NCBI RefSeq assembly: GCF_000384075.1
Contig: NZ_KB913025.1
Span: 2,316,690-2,380,689 of the forward strand
Origin: Methylovulum miyakonense HT12
GTDB taxonomy: Bacteria > Pseudomonadota > Gammaproteobacteria > Methylococcales > Methylomonadaceae
Length of the DNA stretch: 64,000 nucleotides
Reading direction: 5' to 3'
Below the pieces are notes generated by a model. It was not told the origin of the DNA, ran no database searches, and was given only the letters and a program-made list of their open reading frames with translations. Numbering within the stretch: the stretch's first letter is position 1; each line of letters starts with the position of its first letter. This document shows positions 44,152 to 51,725 of the stretch, in pieces. Made by a program: the position numbers and the translations under genes.

Positions 44152-44903
44152 TGAATCGAAATAAGGTATTTTGTTTGCAAATTCTTATGTTTGTTCTCGT
44201 ACTTTTCTTTTGGCAAATTATTGGTGCGAGCTCGGAAAAAGCACGTTTTTTTTATTCAACACCCTACGAGATTTTTTTGACATTAACTAAGGATTTTGTT
44301 GAGTATACATTCTGGTGGAACGTAACAATCACTCTTTCGGAACTTGTCGTTGGTTTTGTTTGTGGAAATGTCCTTGGTATATTTTTGGGGTTAGTCCTTT
44401 GGCTATTTCCTTTATTGGGAACCATTGCACGGCCATATGTTGTGGCATTAGGAAGTGTGCCAGTATTTGCAATTACTCCTTTATTGATTTTATGGTTTGG
44501 CATTGGTTTTACGAGTAAAGTAGTAATCGTTATATTGTCTACCTTCTTTGTAGCATTATTTTACGCCTACACTACAGCTCTTGAAATTGGGCAAGAGTAT
44601 GAGGAGTTAATCAAGGGATTTGGTGGTAAACGATATGATCTTTTTCAACATGTAGTTTTTGCAGGAACGCTCTATAGATCATTTTCTGTGTTAAAAATTA
44701 ATATTGGTTTCGCACTTGTAGGTGTTTATGTCGCCGAATGGATAAGTTCACGGGAAGGGATTGGTCAATATATCTTGAAGGCAGTCTCTTTATATGATGT
44801 TTCAAGAGTGTTTGTCGGTTTGATAATTTTTATCGCAATAGCATTGATTTTTAATCTTGGACTTACTTTTGTTGAACGCAAACTATCTAAATATAATTTT
44901 TAG
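44148..44903 (+). CDS. ABC transporter permease (SsuC/TauC-like)
   Basis: 251 aa with about six hydrophobic helices (QILMFVLVLFFWQIIGA, LVVGFVCGNVLGIFLGLVLWLF, VALGSVPVFAITPLLILWFGIG and others). The conserved cytoplasmic loop ELIKGFGGKRYDLFQHVVFAG is the EAA-type contact with the ATPase. It forms the membrane channel for the operon's binding proteins. Last gene of the five; a spacer of about 235 bp follows before traL. Confidence 0.92.
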   Translation: MMNRNKVFCLQILMFVLVLFFWQIIGASSEKARFFYSTPYEIFLTLTKDFVEYTFWWNVTITLSELVVGFVCGNVLGIFLGLVLWLFPLLGTIARPYVVALGSVPVFAITPLLILWFGIGFTSKVVIVILSTFFVALFYAYTTALEIGQEYEELIKGFGGKRYDLFQHVVFAGTLYRSFSVLKINIGFALVGVYVAEWISSREGIGQYILKAVSLYDVSRVFVGLIIFIAIALIFNLGLTFVERKLSKYNF

Positions 44904-45139
44904 AATGTAGATATTGCATTACAAGTTAAGTACCGCGACGGAAGGGGCGATAGCGACTTATCTATTTCAAATTAAGCCATCCAAATCAAGTCTAAATAGT
45001 GAACCATAGGGGGAATTTTGGTTTCACACCACATAAACCGCTCTACTCTATAACAAAAAATCTGCAATAACTGAATTTATTGCATCCCGTGAGGTTCTTT
45101 GAATCTTCAAAATATTGATCATCCCTACCGGAGATCAGT

Positions 45140-45421
45140 ATGGAAGCCATAGCCATCCCCAAATCCATTGACGACCCGATCCACATTTTGCTGTGGAGTG
45201 CCGATGAGATCGTGCCATTTATGGTGTGCATGCTCACCGGCATGTTGATCGATCATTTCATTCCCGCCTTGGCGATTGGGGTCATTGTCGTTAAGTGCTA
45301 CCGACGCTTTCGTGACAACCGTCCGGATGGTTATACCTTGCACGCGGTCTATTGGCTGGGTTTGCTGCCCAGCAAAGCAATCACCATTCCCAATCCCTTT
45401 ATCCGACGGTTTTATCCGTGA
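45140..45421 (+). CDS. traL: TraL, pilus assembly membrane protein
   Basis: 93 aa: AIPKSIDDPIHILLWSADEIVPFM is the TraL start (short cytoplasmic N-terminus with DDP and WxxDE), then two hydrophobic segments (MLTGMLIDHFIPALAIGVIVV, LHAVYWLGLLPSKAI). First gene of the main transfer operon. GGAGATCAGT precedes ATG 45140. Its upstream 235 bp should contain the operon's activator-dependent promoter; none was picked by eye. The stop overlaps the traE GTG. Confidence 0.92.
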   Translation: MEAIAIPKSIDDPIHILLWSADEIVPFMVCMLTGMLIDHFIPALAIGVIVVKCYRRFRDNRPDGYTLHAVYWLGLLPSKAITIPNPFIRRFYP

Positions 45422-46029
45422 GGCTGTCGGAGTTTCTGCGCACTTGGGAAGGCCATGAGGCCGAGAACCGGTTCAGCCGGATCATTATCCTGGGCTTGCT
45501 GGTGGTGTGCGTGATCATCTCGCTGGCCGCCTGGCGCACCGAGCGTAGCATTATCCTGGTGCCGCCGACATTGACGAAGGAAGTCGAAGTCACCCGGACG
45601 GCCGCCTCCAGCGAGTTCAAAGAGTCCTGGGGCTTGTTTCTGGCCGAGTTGTTGGGTAACACTACGCCCGCCAACGCCGATTTCCTGAAAACCGCCATCG
45701 AGCCGTTATTGGCGCCCGAAATCTACCGCACCGTGCTGGATGCGATGACCGACCAGATCAAGGCCATCAAGATGGATCGGGTCGCGATCAGCTTTACGCC
45801 CCGGCATGTCGATTACGAAGCCGAAACCAACAAAGTGTTTGTCAGCGGCGAACTCAACAGCCAAGGCCCCAGTTCCCAAGCCGACATCAAACCCCGCACT
45901 TACGAATTCATCATCGCCATCAAAAACTACCGCCCGCGCCTGGAGTTTATTGATGTCTATCCTGACGAACCTCGGACACTGGATCGCCTGAAATCCGCGC
46001 CGCCACAACAGGGAGCCTCCCAGCCATGA
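45418..46029 (+). CDS. traE: TraE, type IV secretion inner-membrane protein
   Basis: 203 aa, VirB8-like. GTG 45418 overlaps the traL stop (GTGA); longer frames begin inside traL and are unlikely. One N-terminal helix (IIILGLLVVCVIISLAAW), then a periplasmic domain with ILVPPTLTKEVEVTRT, and SFTPRHVDYEAETNKVFVSGEL, characteristic of F-type TraE. Coupled to traK by a 4-bp overlap. Confidence 0.93.
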   Translation: MRLSEFLRTWEGHEAENRFSRIIILGLLVVCVIISLAAWRTERSIILVPPTLTKEVEVTRTAASSEFKESWGLFLAELLGNTTPANADFLKTAIEPLLAPEIYRTVLDAMTDQIKAIKMDRVAISFTPRHVDYEAETNKVFVSGELNSQGPSSQADIKPRTYEFIIAIKNYRPRLEFIDVYPDEPRTLDRLKSAPPQQGASQP

Positions 46030-46994
46030 GAAAATCCTGCCGACCCTTCGTATTTCTGCTGATCATTAGTACGCCCTTGTCCGCCGAGGAATTACCGGCA
46101 AACGGCGGCTTATCTACCATGTCCCCAACAGCCACTAACACCCAGGAAACCCTGCCATTACCGGAATCGCCTAATCCGGCAACTTCACCATCGACAATGC
46201 AAGTCGAATTGCCACCCGTTGATGCCAGTGTCCTGAAAGCCGCCAACCAGCCAGCCACGTCAGTCGCCCCACAATATCTTCAGGTCAGACCCGGCATCAA
46301 CGAACTGATGCCGATTGCGCTCGGGCATTTGAACCGGCTGGTGACACCGTTCGACAATCCGGTGGTGACCACGACCAGCCAAGCAACCACCCGTACCCAA
46401 GGCAAGATCGTTTATGTCGCCGCCGCCGATGAAACCCCGGTCACTTTGTACATCACGCCCGGCGACAACCAGGACATCGCCTTGTCGCTGACGCTGATCC
46501 CCAAACGTATTCCCGCCCGTGAAATTCATCTGAGCCTGGATAAGGACACCTATCAAGTGCTGGCCAAGCTGCAACAACAGGCCACTGCTGCGTCCGGCAA
46601 GCCCACGGATAGAGAACAGGAGTACATCACCACGCTGAAAAAACTGTTCCGCGATTTGGGGCTGCAAAAAACACCCGCCGGCTTTTCCTTGCGCGATCCC
46701 GGCCAAGCGGAAAGCATCCACTGCCAACAAGACCGGGTTCAGATCCGCACCGGCCAAGTCCTGGAAGGCCAGGACATGCTGATTTTAGTTGGGGTTGCCG
46801 GTAACACTGGCTTATCGCCCGTTGAATTCGATGAACGTGCCTGCGCCACCACGCAAGACGAGGTGCTGGCCGTTGCCGCCTGGCCGAAAGTGGTATGGCC
46901 GAAGGAAGCCACCGAGCTGTATGTTGTCGTCAGGCGGCCAGCCGATGAAACCATCACGCTCAGGCCGTCCTTGCTGGACAGGAGCCTGCCCTGA
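46026..46994 (+). CDS. traK: TraK, secretin-like outer-membrane channel protein
   Basis: 322 aa, exported (FVFLLIISTPLSAEE). VirB9-like role: forms part of the outer-membrane core with TraB and TraV. Family marks: QYLQVRPGINELMPIALGHLNRLVTPFDNPVVTT in pieces, KIVYVAAADETPVTLYI, LSLTLIPKRIPAREI. A Pro/Ser/Thr-rich segment (residues 25-75) lies between signal and core. The stop overlaps the traB start by one base. Confidence 0.93.
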   Translation: MRKSCRPFVFLLIISTPLSAEELPANGGLSTMSPTATNTQETLPLPESPNPATSPSTMQVELPPVDASVLKAANQPATSVAPQYLQVRPGINELMPIALGHLNRLVTPFDNPVVTTTSQATTRTQGKIVYVAAADETPVTLYITPGDNQDIALSLTLIPKRIPAREIHLSLDKDTYQVLAKLQQQATAASGKPTDREQEYITTLKKLFRDLGLQKTPAGFSLRDPGQAESIHCQQDRVQIRTGQVLEGQDMLILVGVAGNTGLSPVEFDERACATTQDEVLAVAAWPKVVWPKEATELYVVVRRPADETITLRPSLLDRSLP

Positions 46995-47755
46995 TGGCCA
47001 GTGTCGATGGCTGGTGGTCTGTACTCAGCCCGACCGCCAAACGGACAGTGGCCGTTGGCAGTATCGGTACGGTGCTGGTCGTCGCTATCATCGCCTTGGC
47101 TTCGGTTTCCCCGGAAGTGGCCAAAACCTCCAGCAAACAGGCGGTCATCCAGCACATCCTCACCGACAGCGACCCCCGCTCCTTAGGCATCGACGGTATC
47201 TCCGCCCAGCTTCGCGACTTGTTGCAAAAAAATGAAGAGCAAAGCCGTCGTCTGGCCGCGCTGGAAGAACAGCAAAAGCGCGAGCAACAATCCGATGACG
47301 CGCGTTTCCAACAATGGACGGCTTCCGAGCGGGAAGCCTACGATAACAAAATAAAAGCGGTGTCCGGTGAGCTGGAATCGCTCAAAAACAAACCGGCGTC
47401 TTCCCCGTTATTGCCCCCGGATAATGCCCCGACAGCGGCTTCGGGATCACCCTCGGTCAGTTCTACTGGGCGCCGCCCCGGCAACCTCCGTAAAACACCG
47501 GACACCAATGACCTGGCCAGTGTCTTCGACCAAGCCGCCGTAACCAGCCCGGCTCTGGGTAATCCGGGTATTTCCGGTGGCTATTCTGCCCAGAACCCCC
47601 AGCCACCAGCTGCCTTGCAGATTCGCGTCATCAAGGCGGATAAACCACCGGCCGCCCAGGATGTTAAACCCTCATCCGGGCGGTCCGCCCAACCTAGCGA
47701 GGTGTTCATCCCCGCAGGCAGTATTTTGACCGGCGTGCTGTTAAGGAAACGCTGA
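46994..47755 (+). pseudogene. traB: TraB, 5' portion (disrupted by IS5-family insertion)
   Basis: VirB10-like core protein spanning inner and outer membranes. This piece has an N-terminal helix (TVAVGSIGTVLVVAIIALASV), a coiled coil (QLRDLLQKNEEQSRRLAALEEQQKREQQ), a Pro/Ser-rich spacer and the start of the beta-barrel domain EVFIPAGSILTGVLL. There the frame runs into an IS and stops (RKR). Removing 47745-48961 joins GVLL directly to NGLDAPTGKKAM and gives one 452-codon frame including stop, so the break is a simple insertion. Confidence 0.95.
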
Positions 47756-47812
47756 ACAAATCCCCTAAAATGAGATAATAGCGCCATCCCTCCTCCTGAC
47801 AGATAGCCGCCC

Positions 47813-48827
47813 ATGCGCCAGACCAGTTTCGCCGACCTCGACTACGACCACAAAAAACGCCAGACCCGCCGGGAGCTGTTCCTCGCGGAGATGGAAAAGG
47901 CCGTGCCATGGGCGTTGCTGCTGGAACAGTTGGCCCCGCATTACCCCACGTCAGGCCGCCGTGGCCGCCAGCCGATGCCCCTGCTGGCGATGCTGCGCAT
48001 CCATTGCATGCAGCAATGGTTCAGCTTCTCCGACCGCCAAATGGAGGACGCGCTCTACGAAATCGAGAGCGTGCGCCGCTTCGCGGGCTTTGCCGGTGCC
48101 ACTGATGCCTTGCCGGACGAGACCACCATCCTGAACTTTCGGCATTTCCTTGAAGAAAACAAGCTCACCGCCGTGCTGCTGGAAACCATCAACAACCACC
48201 TCAAGGCCAACGGCCTGCTGGTGTCCAAAGGCACGATGGTGGACGCGACCCTCATCCATGCCCCCAGTTCCACCAAGAACAAGGACAAAGCCCGTGACCC
48301 CGACATGCACTCCACCCAAAAGGGCAAGCAGTGGTATTTTGGGATGAAAATCCACATCGGCGCAGACGTCAACTCCGGCGCGGTGCACAGCGTCACCGTG
48401 ACCTCGGCCAACACCGCCGACATCAGCGAGTTGCCCAACCTGCTGCGCGAAGACGACCAAGCGGTGTTCGGCGATGCCGGCTACAACAGCGACGAATACA
48501 AGCGCGGCGCCCGCCACTTAGGTGTCCGCTGGTGCGTCAACGACAAGCGCAAGCCGAACAAGAGCTTGTCATCGAAACAGAAAAAGCGCAACCGCAAGCA
48601 ATCGGCGGTGCGGGCGCGGGTCGAGCGTACTGGGCAAAATTATGACCGCTGGTGTACATCAATCGGCGGTGCGGGCGCGGGTCGAGCATATTTTCCGCAT
48701 CATCAAGTGCCAGTTCGGCTTCCGCAAGACCCGCTACCGGGGCTTGGCGAAGAACGCCTCGCAGGTCAACCTGCTGGTCGGCCTAGCCAACCTGTACCTG
48801 CTCAGGAGGCCATTGGTCGCCGCCTAG
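47813..48827 (+). pseudogene. IS5-family transposase, frameshifted by a 61-bp duplication
   Basis: Starts MRQTSFADLDYDHKKRQTRREL. The IS5 core is intact up to KGTMVDATLIHAPSS (Asp), HIGADVNSGAVHSVTVTSANTAD and VFGDAGYNSDEYKRGAR (second Asp). After [14 protein letters not shown] a duplicated segment shifts the frame, so the essential C-terminus with the catalytic Glu region ([26 protein letters not shown]) continues in another frame to the stop at 48825-48827. The original-frame product instead runs on to 48862 with an unrelated tail. Probably inactive. Confidence 0.88.
48599..48687 (+). repeat. 28-bp direct repeats creating a 61-bp insertion in the transposase
   Basis: Copies at 48599-48626 and 48660-48687 (beginning CAATCGGCGGTGCGGG) are identical and offset by 61 bp. 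The intervening 33 bp (GTACTGGGCAAAATTATGAC and on) has no counterpart in the related copy at 14 kb. As 61 is not a multiple of three, the frame is lost. Confidence 0.9.
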
Positions 48828-48957
48828 GGGCAAATCCGCCCAAAGTGGGCTGGAAACCGTGAAGCTGTTTAAAACGGCACGTCAAATGGCATACGGATTT
48901 TAAAAAAGGTGAAAACCATCGGCCAATCTGGGAATCGGCGATTTGTTCAGCTATTCC

Positions 48958-49566
48958 TTAAATGGCCTGGATGCGCCGACCGGCAAGAAAGCCATGAAGG
49001 AACCGATGCCGGTGCTGTTCCGGATTAAAAAAGAAGCCATCCTGCCCAACCGCTTCCACGCCGATGTCCGTGAATGTTTTCTGCTGGCTGCCGGCTTTGG
49101 CGACCTCAGTGCCGAACGCGCTTATTTTCGCGGCGAGACCTTTTCCTGTGTCCGCCAAGATGGTGGCGTCATTGAAGTGCCGATGAACGCTTATGCCACT
49201 GGTGAGGATGGTAAGAACGGCGTCCGGGGTCGGGTCGTCTCCAAGCAGGGCGCGTTGCTGGCGCAGGCGATGATGGCGGGTTTCCTGCGCGGATTTTCCG
49301 ATGCTTTTGGCCGCACCCAGATTCCGGTGTTGATGACCGGCGGCGCCGGAGCCCTGTCCGGCACGACACCCTTCCAAAGCGCCTTTTCCTCCCAGTCCAT
49401 GGAAGGCGGTGCGTTGAAAGGCGCGGGTTATGCCATGGAGCGGCTGGCGAACTTTTACATGGATATGGCCGAAGAGATTTATCCGGTGATCGAAGTCGAC
49501 GCCACCCGGCAGGTCAACTTCATCGTGCAAAAAGGCACTGCACTCAAACTGAAAACCCAGAGTTAA
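48958..49566 (+). pseudogene. traB: TraB, 3' portion
   Basis: Carries the rest of the VirB10-like beta-barrel: NGLDAPTGKKAMKEPMPVLFRIKKEAILPNRF in pieces, then ECFLLAAGFGDLSAERAYFRGETFSCV and GVRGRVVSKQGALLAQAMMAGFLRGFSDAF, which ends with the helix and C-terminal strand typical of TraB (FYMDMAEEIYPVIEVDATRQVNFIVQKG). No start codon of its own with a ribosome site, so it is unlikely to be translated separately. Confidence 0.93.
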
Positions 49567-49658
49567 TACAAAAAATGGCCGTTTGCGCAATTTATTGCCC
49601 GTGCTGGCGTTGCCATAATCCGTAAGCTGTTGGTAACACTTTCACCTCGGTCAGCACC

Positions 49659-50480
49659 ATGAAATGTCCCCGTCCTATCCCCAGCCGCTTAGCCCTACTG
49701 CCACTGCTTTGCTCTTTGGTGGACGTGCGAGCCGATGATGCGCCGCTGCTTTCCCCAGCCAACATCGCCGCGAGTTTACTGTCGGTCAATATCGACGGCA
49801 TGCAGGATTTGCCGATCACCGGCCTCAAAATGGTCAAGACCGGTGACAAGGTGGTGTTTATGTCCGGCAATGGCCGCTTTGCCTTTTATGGCGGCAAATT
49901 GCTCGATGTCTGGACGCAGCAGGAAATCAAGGATCTTCCCGACATAGACCGCATCGCCAAACGCATTGACCTGTCCCGGATGAAACTCAATATCGACGAC
50001 TTGGGGGCTGTCACTGTCGGTCACGGCAAAGACATCGTGCTGGTCTTCATTGACCCGCGCTGCCCGTATTGCGCCAAAGTCATGAAAGACCTGCAAGCCT
50101 TGCAGGCCCGTTATACCTTTAAGCTGGTCATGGTGCCGATCCTGGGTCAGGAATCGCAAACGCTTGTCGTGCAACTGTCCTGCCAGCTGGCTTCGGGCGA
50201 TCAAATCATTCATGATACTGTGCGCCAACGCTTATTGACCCAGGATTATACGGGTCTTCCCACTGATAACCCCGCGCACTGCAACAAAGCGCCGCTGCAA
50301 AAGGCTATTGTCACCGCCAAGCTGTTTGGCCTGCCCGGTGTGCCGTTCCTGATTGCTCCGGATGGCCGCACCCACAGCGGTGCGCCGGAAGCCCTTGCCG
50401 ATTGGCTGGACAACAAACCAGCTGTTCTATCAGCGCAACCCAAAAAAGATAACGAAGTTAAAACGGAGAAAAAACCGTGA
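49659..50480 (+). CDS. dsbC: DsbC-like periplasmic disulfide isomerase of the transfer operon
   Basis: 273 aa, exported (LALLPLLCSLVDVRA). N-terminal dimerisation region ITGLKMVKTGDKVVFMSGNGRFAFYGG resembles DsbC, and the thioredoxin domain has LVFIDPRCPYCAKVM (Cys135-Pro-Tyr-Cys138). It would fold the Cys-rich TraN, TraU, TraH and TraV. Here it lies between traB and traV, whereas in SXT it is elsewhere in the operon. The stop overlaps the traV GTG start. Confidence 0.92.
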   Translation: MKCPRPIPSRLALLPLLCSLVDVRADDAPLLSPANIAASLLSVNIDGMQDLPITGLKMVKTGDKVVFMSGNGRFAFYGGKLLDVWTQQEIKDLPDIDRIAKRIDLSRMKLNIDDLGAVTVGHGKDIVLVFIDPRCPYCAKVMKDLQALQARYTFKLVMVPILGQESQTLVVQLSCQLASGDQIIHDTVRQRLLTQDYTGLPTDNPAHCNKAPLQKAIVTAKLFGLPGVPFLIAPDGRTHSGAPEALADWLDNKPAVLSAQPKKDNEVKTEKKP

Positions 50481-51013
50481 AATCTGACCCTCGCCTATTG
50501 ATTCGGCTATCTCTCGTGGGATTGACCACTCTGCTCAGTAGTGGTTGCGCAACGCACTATGGCTGCAAGGGCATGCCCGACGACCCGCAATGCCTCTCGA
50601 CCACCGAAGCGTATCAAGTGACGGATAAAGCCTTGCCAGCACCGGGTAAAGTGGAATCCATAGCGGCAACTACCCATCAATCCATTGTACCCGCCGCTAT
50701 GCCGCCCCCTATCAGGCAGCCTGTGCCCAAAATCGACGACCCCACGCCGATCCGGACTCCGGCTCAAGTCATGCGGATCTGGATCGCGCCCTGGGAAGAT
50801 AGCGACGGCGACCTGATGGTCTCCAACTACGTCTATACCGAACTGGAACCCCGGCGCTGGATGATCGGTAAAAGCGCACCGGTGCTGAACCCGTCACTGG
50901 TGCCGCTGCAAATCGAGCAACGCCCATCCGGTAAACACGGGGATAGGGATGCCTCGGAGCCGGAGTTTCGCCGTTTTCCGCCAGGTAAAACCGACGCAGG
51001 GGACAACAACTGA
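50477..51013 (+). CDS. traV: TraV, outer-membrane core lipoprotein
   Basis: 178 aa. GTG 50477 overlaps the dsbC stop. Lipobox LLSSGC; just after it CATHYGCKGMPDDPQCLST, the TraV Cys pair pattern with GMP. The C-terminal region PAQVMRIWIAPWEDSDGDLMVSNYVYTELEPRRW matches TraV (VirB7-like with a conserved W-I-APWED). It forms the outer ring with TraK and TraB. Confidence 0.93.
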   Translation: MKSDPRLLIRLSLVGLTTLLSSGCATHYGCKGMPDDPQCLSTTEAYQVTDKALPAPGKVESIAATTHQSIVPAAMPPPIRQPVPKIDDPTPIRTPAQVMRIWIAPWEDSDGDLMVSNYVYTELEPRRWMIGKSAPVLNPSLVPLQIEQRPSGKHGDRDASEPEFRRFPPGKTDAGDNN

Positions 51014-51142
51014 CGACTTAAACCTACCGCCAACACCTTATCGGGATTGGTGAGCCTACGCGGGAAACCGTAATAGAGCCGGACGTGATGTCCGAGACAG
51101 GACGGGCAACCGTCTTTCCGTTGATCCATGAGGTCATCTGTT

Positions 51143-51442
51143 ATGAGATTGTCACATCGAACTGGGGCGTTAGTGGCCCTGGTTGCTGTATTGTTGGTGA
51201 TGCTAGCGCCCGATGCCATGGCCGGCACGGGTGGCACCGAGTTCAAAAACGTCTGGACGCTGCTTACCGGCTGGATCGAAGGCTTGCTTGGCCGAATTAT
51301 CGCCATCGTTTTTGTCGTGGTGGGACTGGTTGCAGGCGTGGTGCGGGGCAGCATTATGGGCTTTGTCCTGGGTATCGCCAGTGGCGTCGGTTTGTTCGCC
51401 GCACCGACGATCATCACCAATATCGTCACCGCCACGCTGTGA
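51143..51442 (+). CDS. traA: TraA, F-type pilin precursor
   Basis: 99 aa. The start at 51143 (MRLSHRTGALVALVAVL) is favoured by GAGGT nine bases upstream; ATG 51128 is the alternative. A signal peptide ends PDAMA, leaving a mature pilin GTGGTEFKNVWTLLTGWIEG with two long hydrophobic helices (RIIAIVFVVVGLVAGVV, GFVLGIASGVGLFAAP). It is polymerised into the conjugative pilus. Confidence 0.88.
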   Translation: MRLSHRTGALVALVAVLLVMLAPDAMAGTGGTEFKNVWTLLTGWIEGLLGRIIAIVFVVVGLVAGVVRGSIMGFVLGIASGVGLFAAPTIITNIVTATL

Positions 51443-51449
51443 GCCCGTC

Positions 51450-51725
51450 ATGAGCGAAGCTACCGGACTCCATCTGGATACTGAGAAGGCGGCGGGCAAC
51501 CGTCCAGCTTCCTGTCGGGTTCCATCCCGAAGAACAAACGGCGTGGCCGTCCAGGTCGTGGCCAGCGATGGACAGTTGCTTAACCCCTGCCATCCGGCAC
51601 GCGCTCGTGAACTGATCCGCAAGCAACGGGCTATCTGCATTGGCCGCCAGCCTTATACGATACGCTTGCTGCCACCTCACAGCGATGACGCGGAAACGGT
51701 TCCTAGTCAGCAGGATTACTCATGA
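51450..51725 (+). CDS. Small protein with RRXRR/PLMP-like domain (IscB N-terminus-like)
   Basis: 91 aa. The ATG at 51450 starts MSEATGLHLDTEKAAGN and lies 7 bp after traA; the reading frame extends further upstream only over traA. Residues 32-75 read VQVVASDGQLLNPCHPARAR, continuing ELIRKQRAICIGRQPYTIRLL, very like the RRXRR/PLMP domain at the N-terminus of IscB (which has a PLMPCHPARARKLL pattern). No RuvC or HNH part follows. Overlaps traC by 4 bp, so it is a fixed member of the operon. Possibly nucleic-acid binding. Function unknown. Confidence 0.75.
   Translation: MSEATGLHLDTEKAAGNRPASCRVPSRRTNGVAVQVVASDGQLLNPCHPARARELIRKQRAICIGRQPYTIRLLPPHSDDAETVPSQQDYS

Larger units (their letters stand above)
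47745..48957 (+). mobile_element. IS5-family insertion sequence inside traB, 1213 bp
   Basis: Inverted ends GGAAACGCTGAACAAATC (47745) and the complement of GGAATAGCTGAACAAATC (ending 48957). Flanked by TTAA at 47741-47744 and 48958-48961, the 4-bp YTAR target typical of the IS5 group. A truncated relative lies at 13814-14347 in the same orientation. The transposase inside is damaged. Confidence 0.95.

Noticed and set aside
41807-44903. Lasso-peptide biosynthesis (asparagine-synthetase-like cyclase plus ABC transporter)
   Set aside because: The enzyme keeps the Cys2 glutaminase domain, the transporter is an importer with binding proteins, and no precursor peptide, RRE or transglutaminase-like protease gene is nearby.
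48838-48850. GCCCAAAGTGGGC palindrome resembling an AcaCD-type box
   Set aside because: It lies in the non-coding tail of the IS5 element, not upstream of a transfer operon, and occurs as part of the IS sequence.
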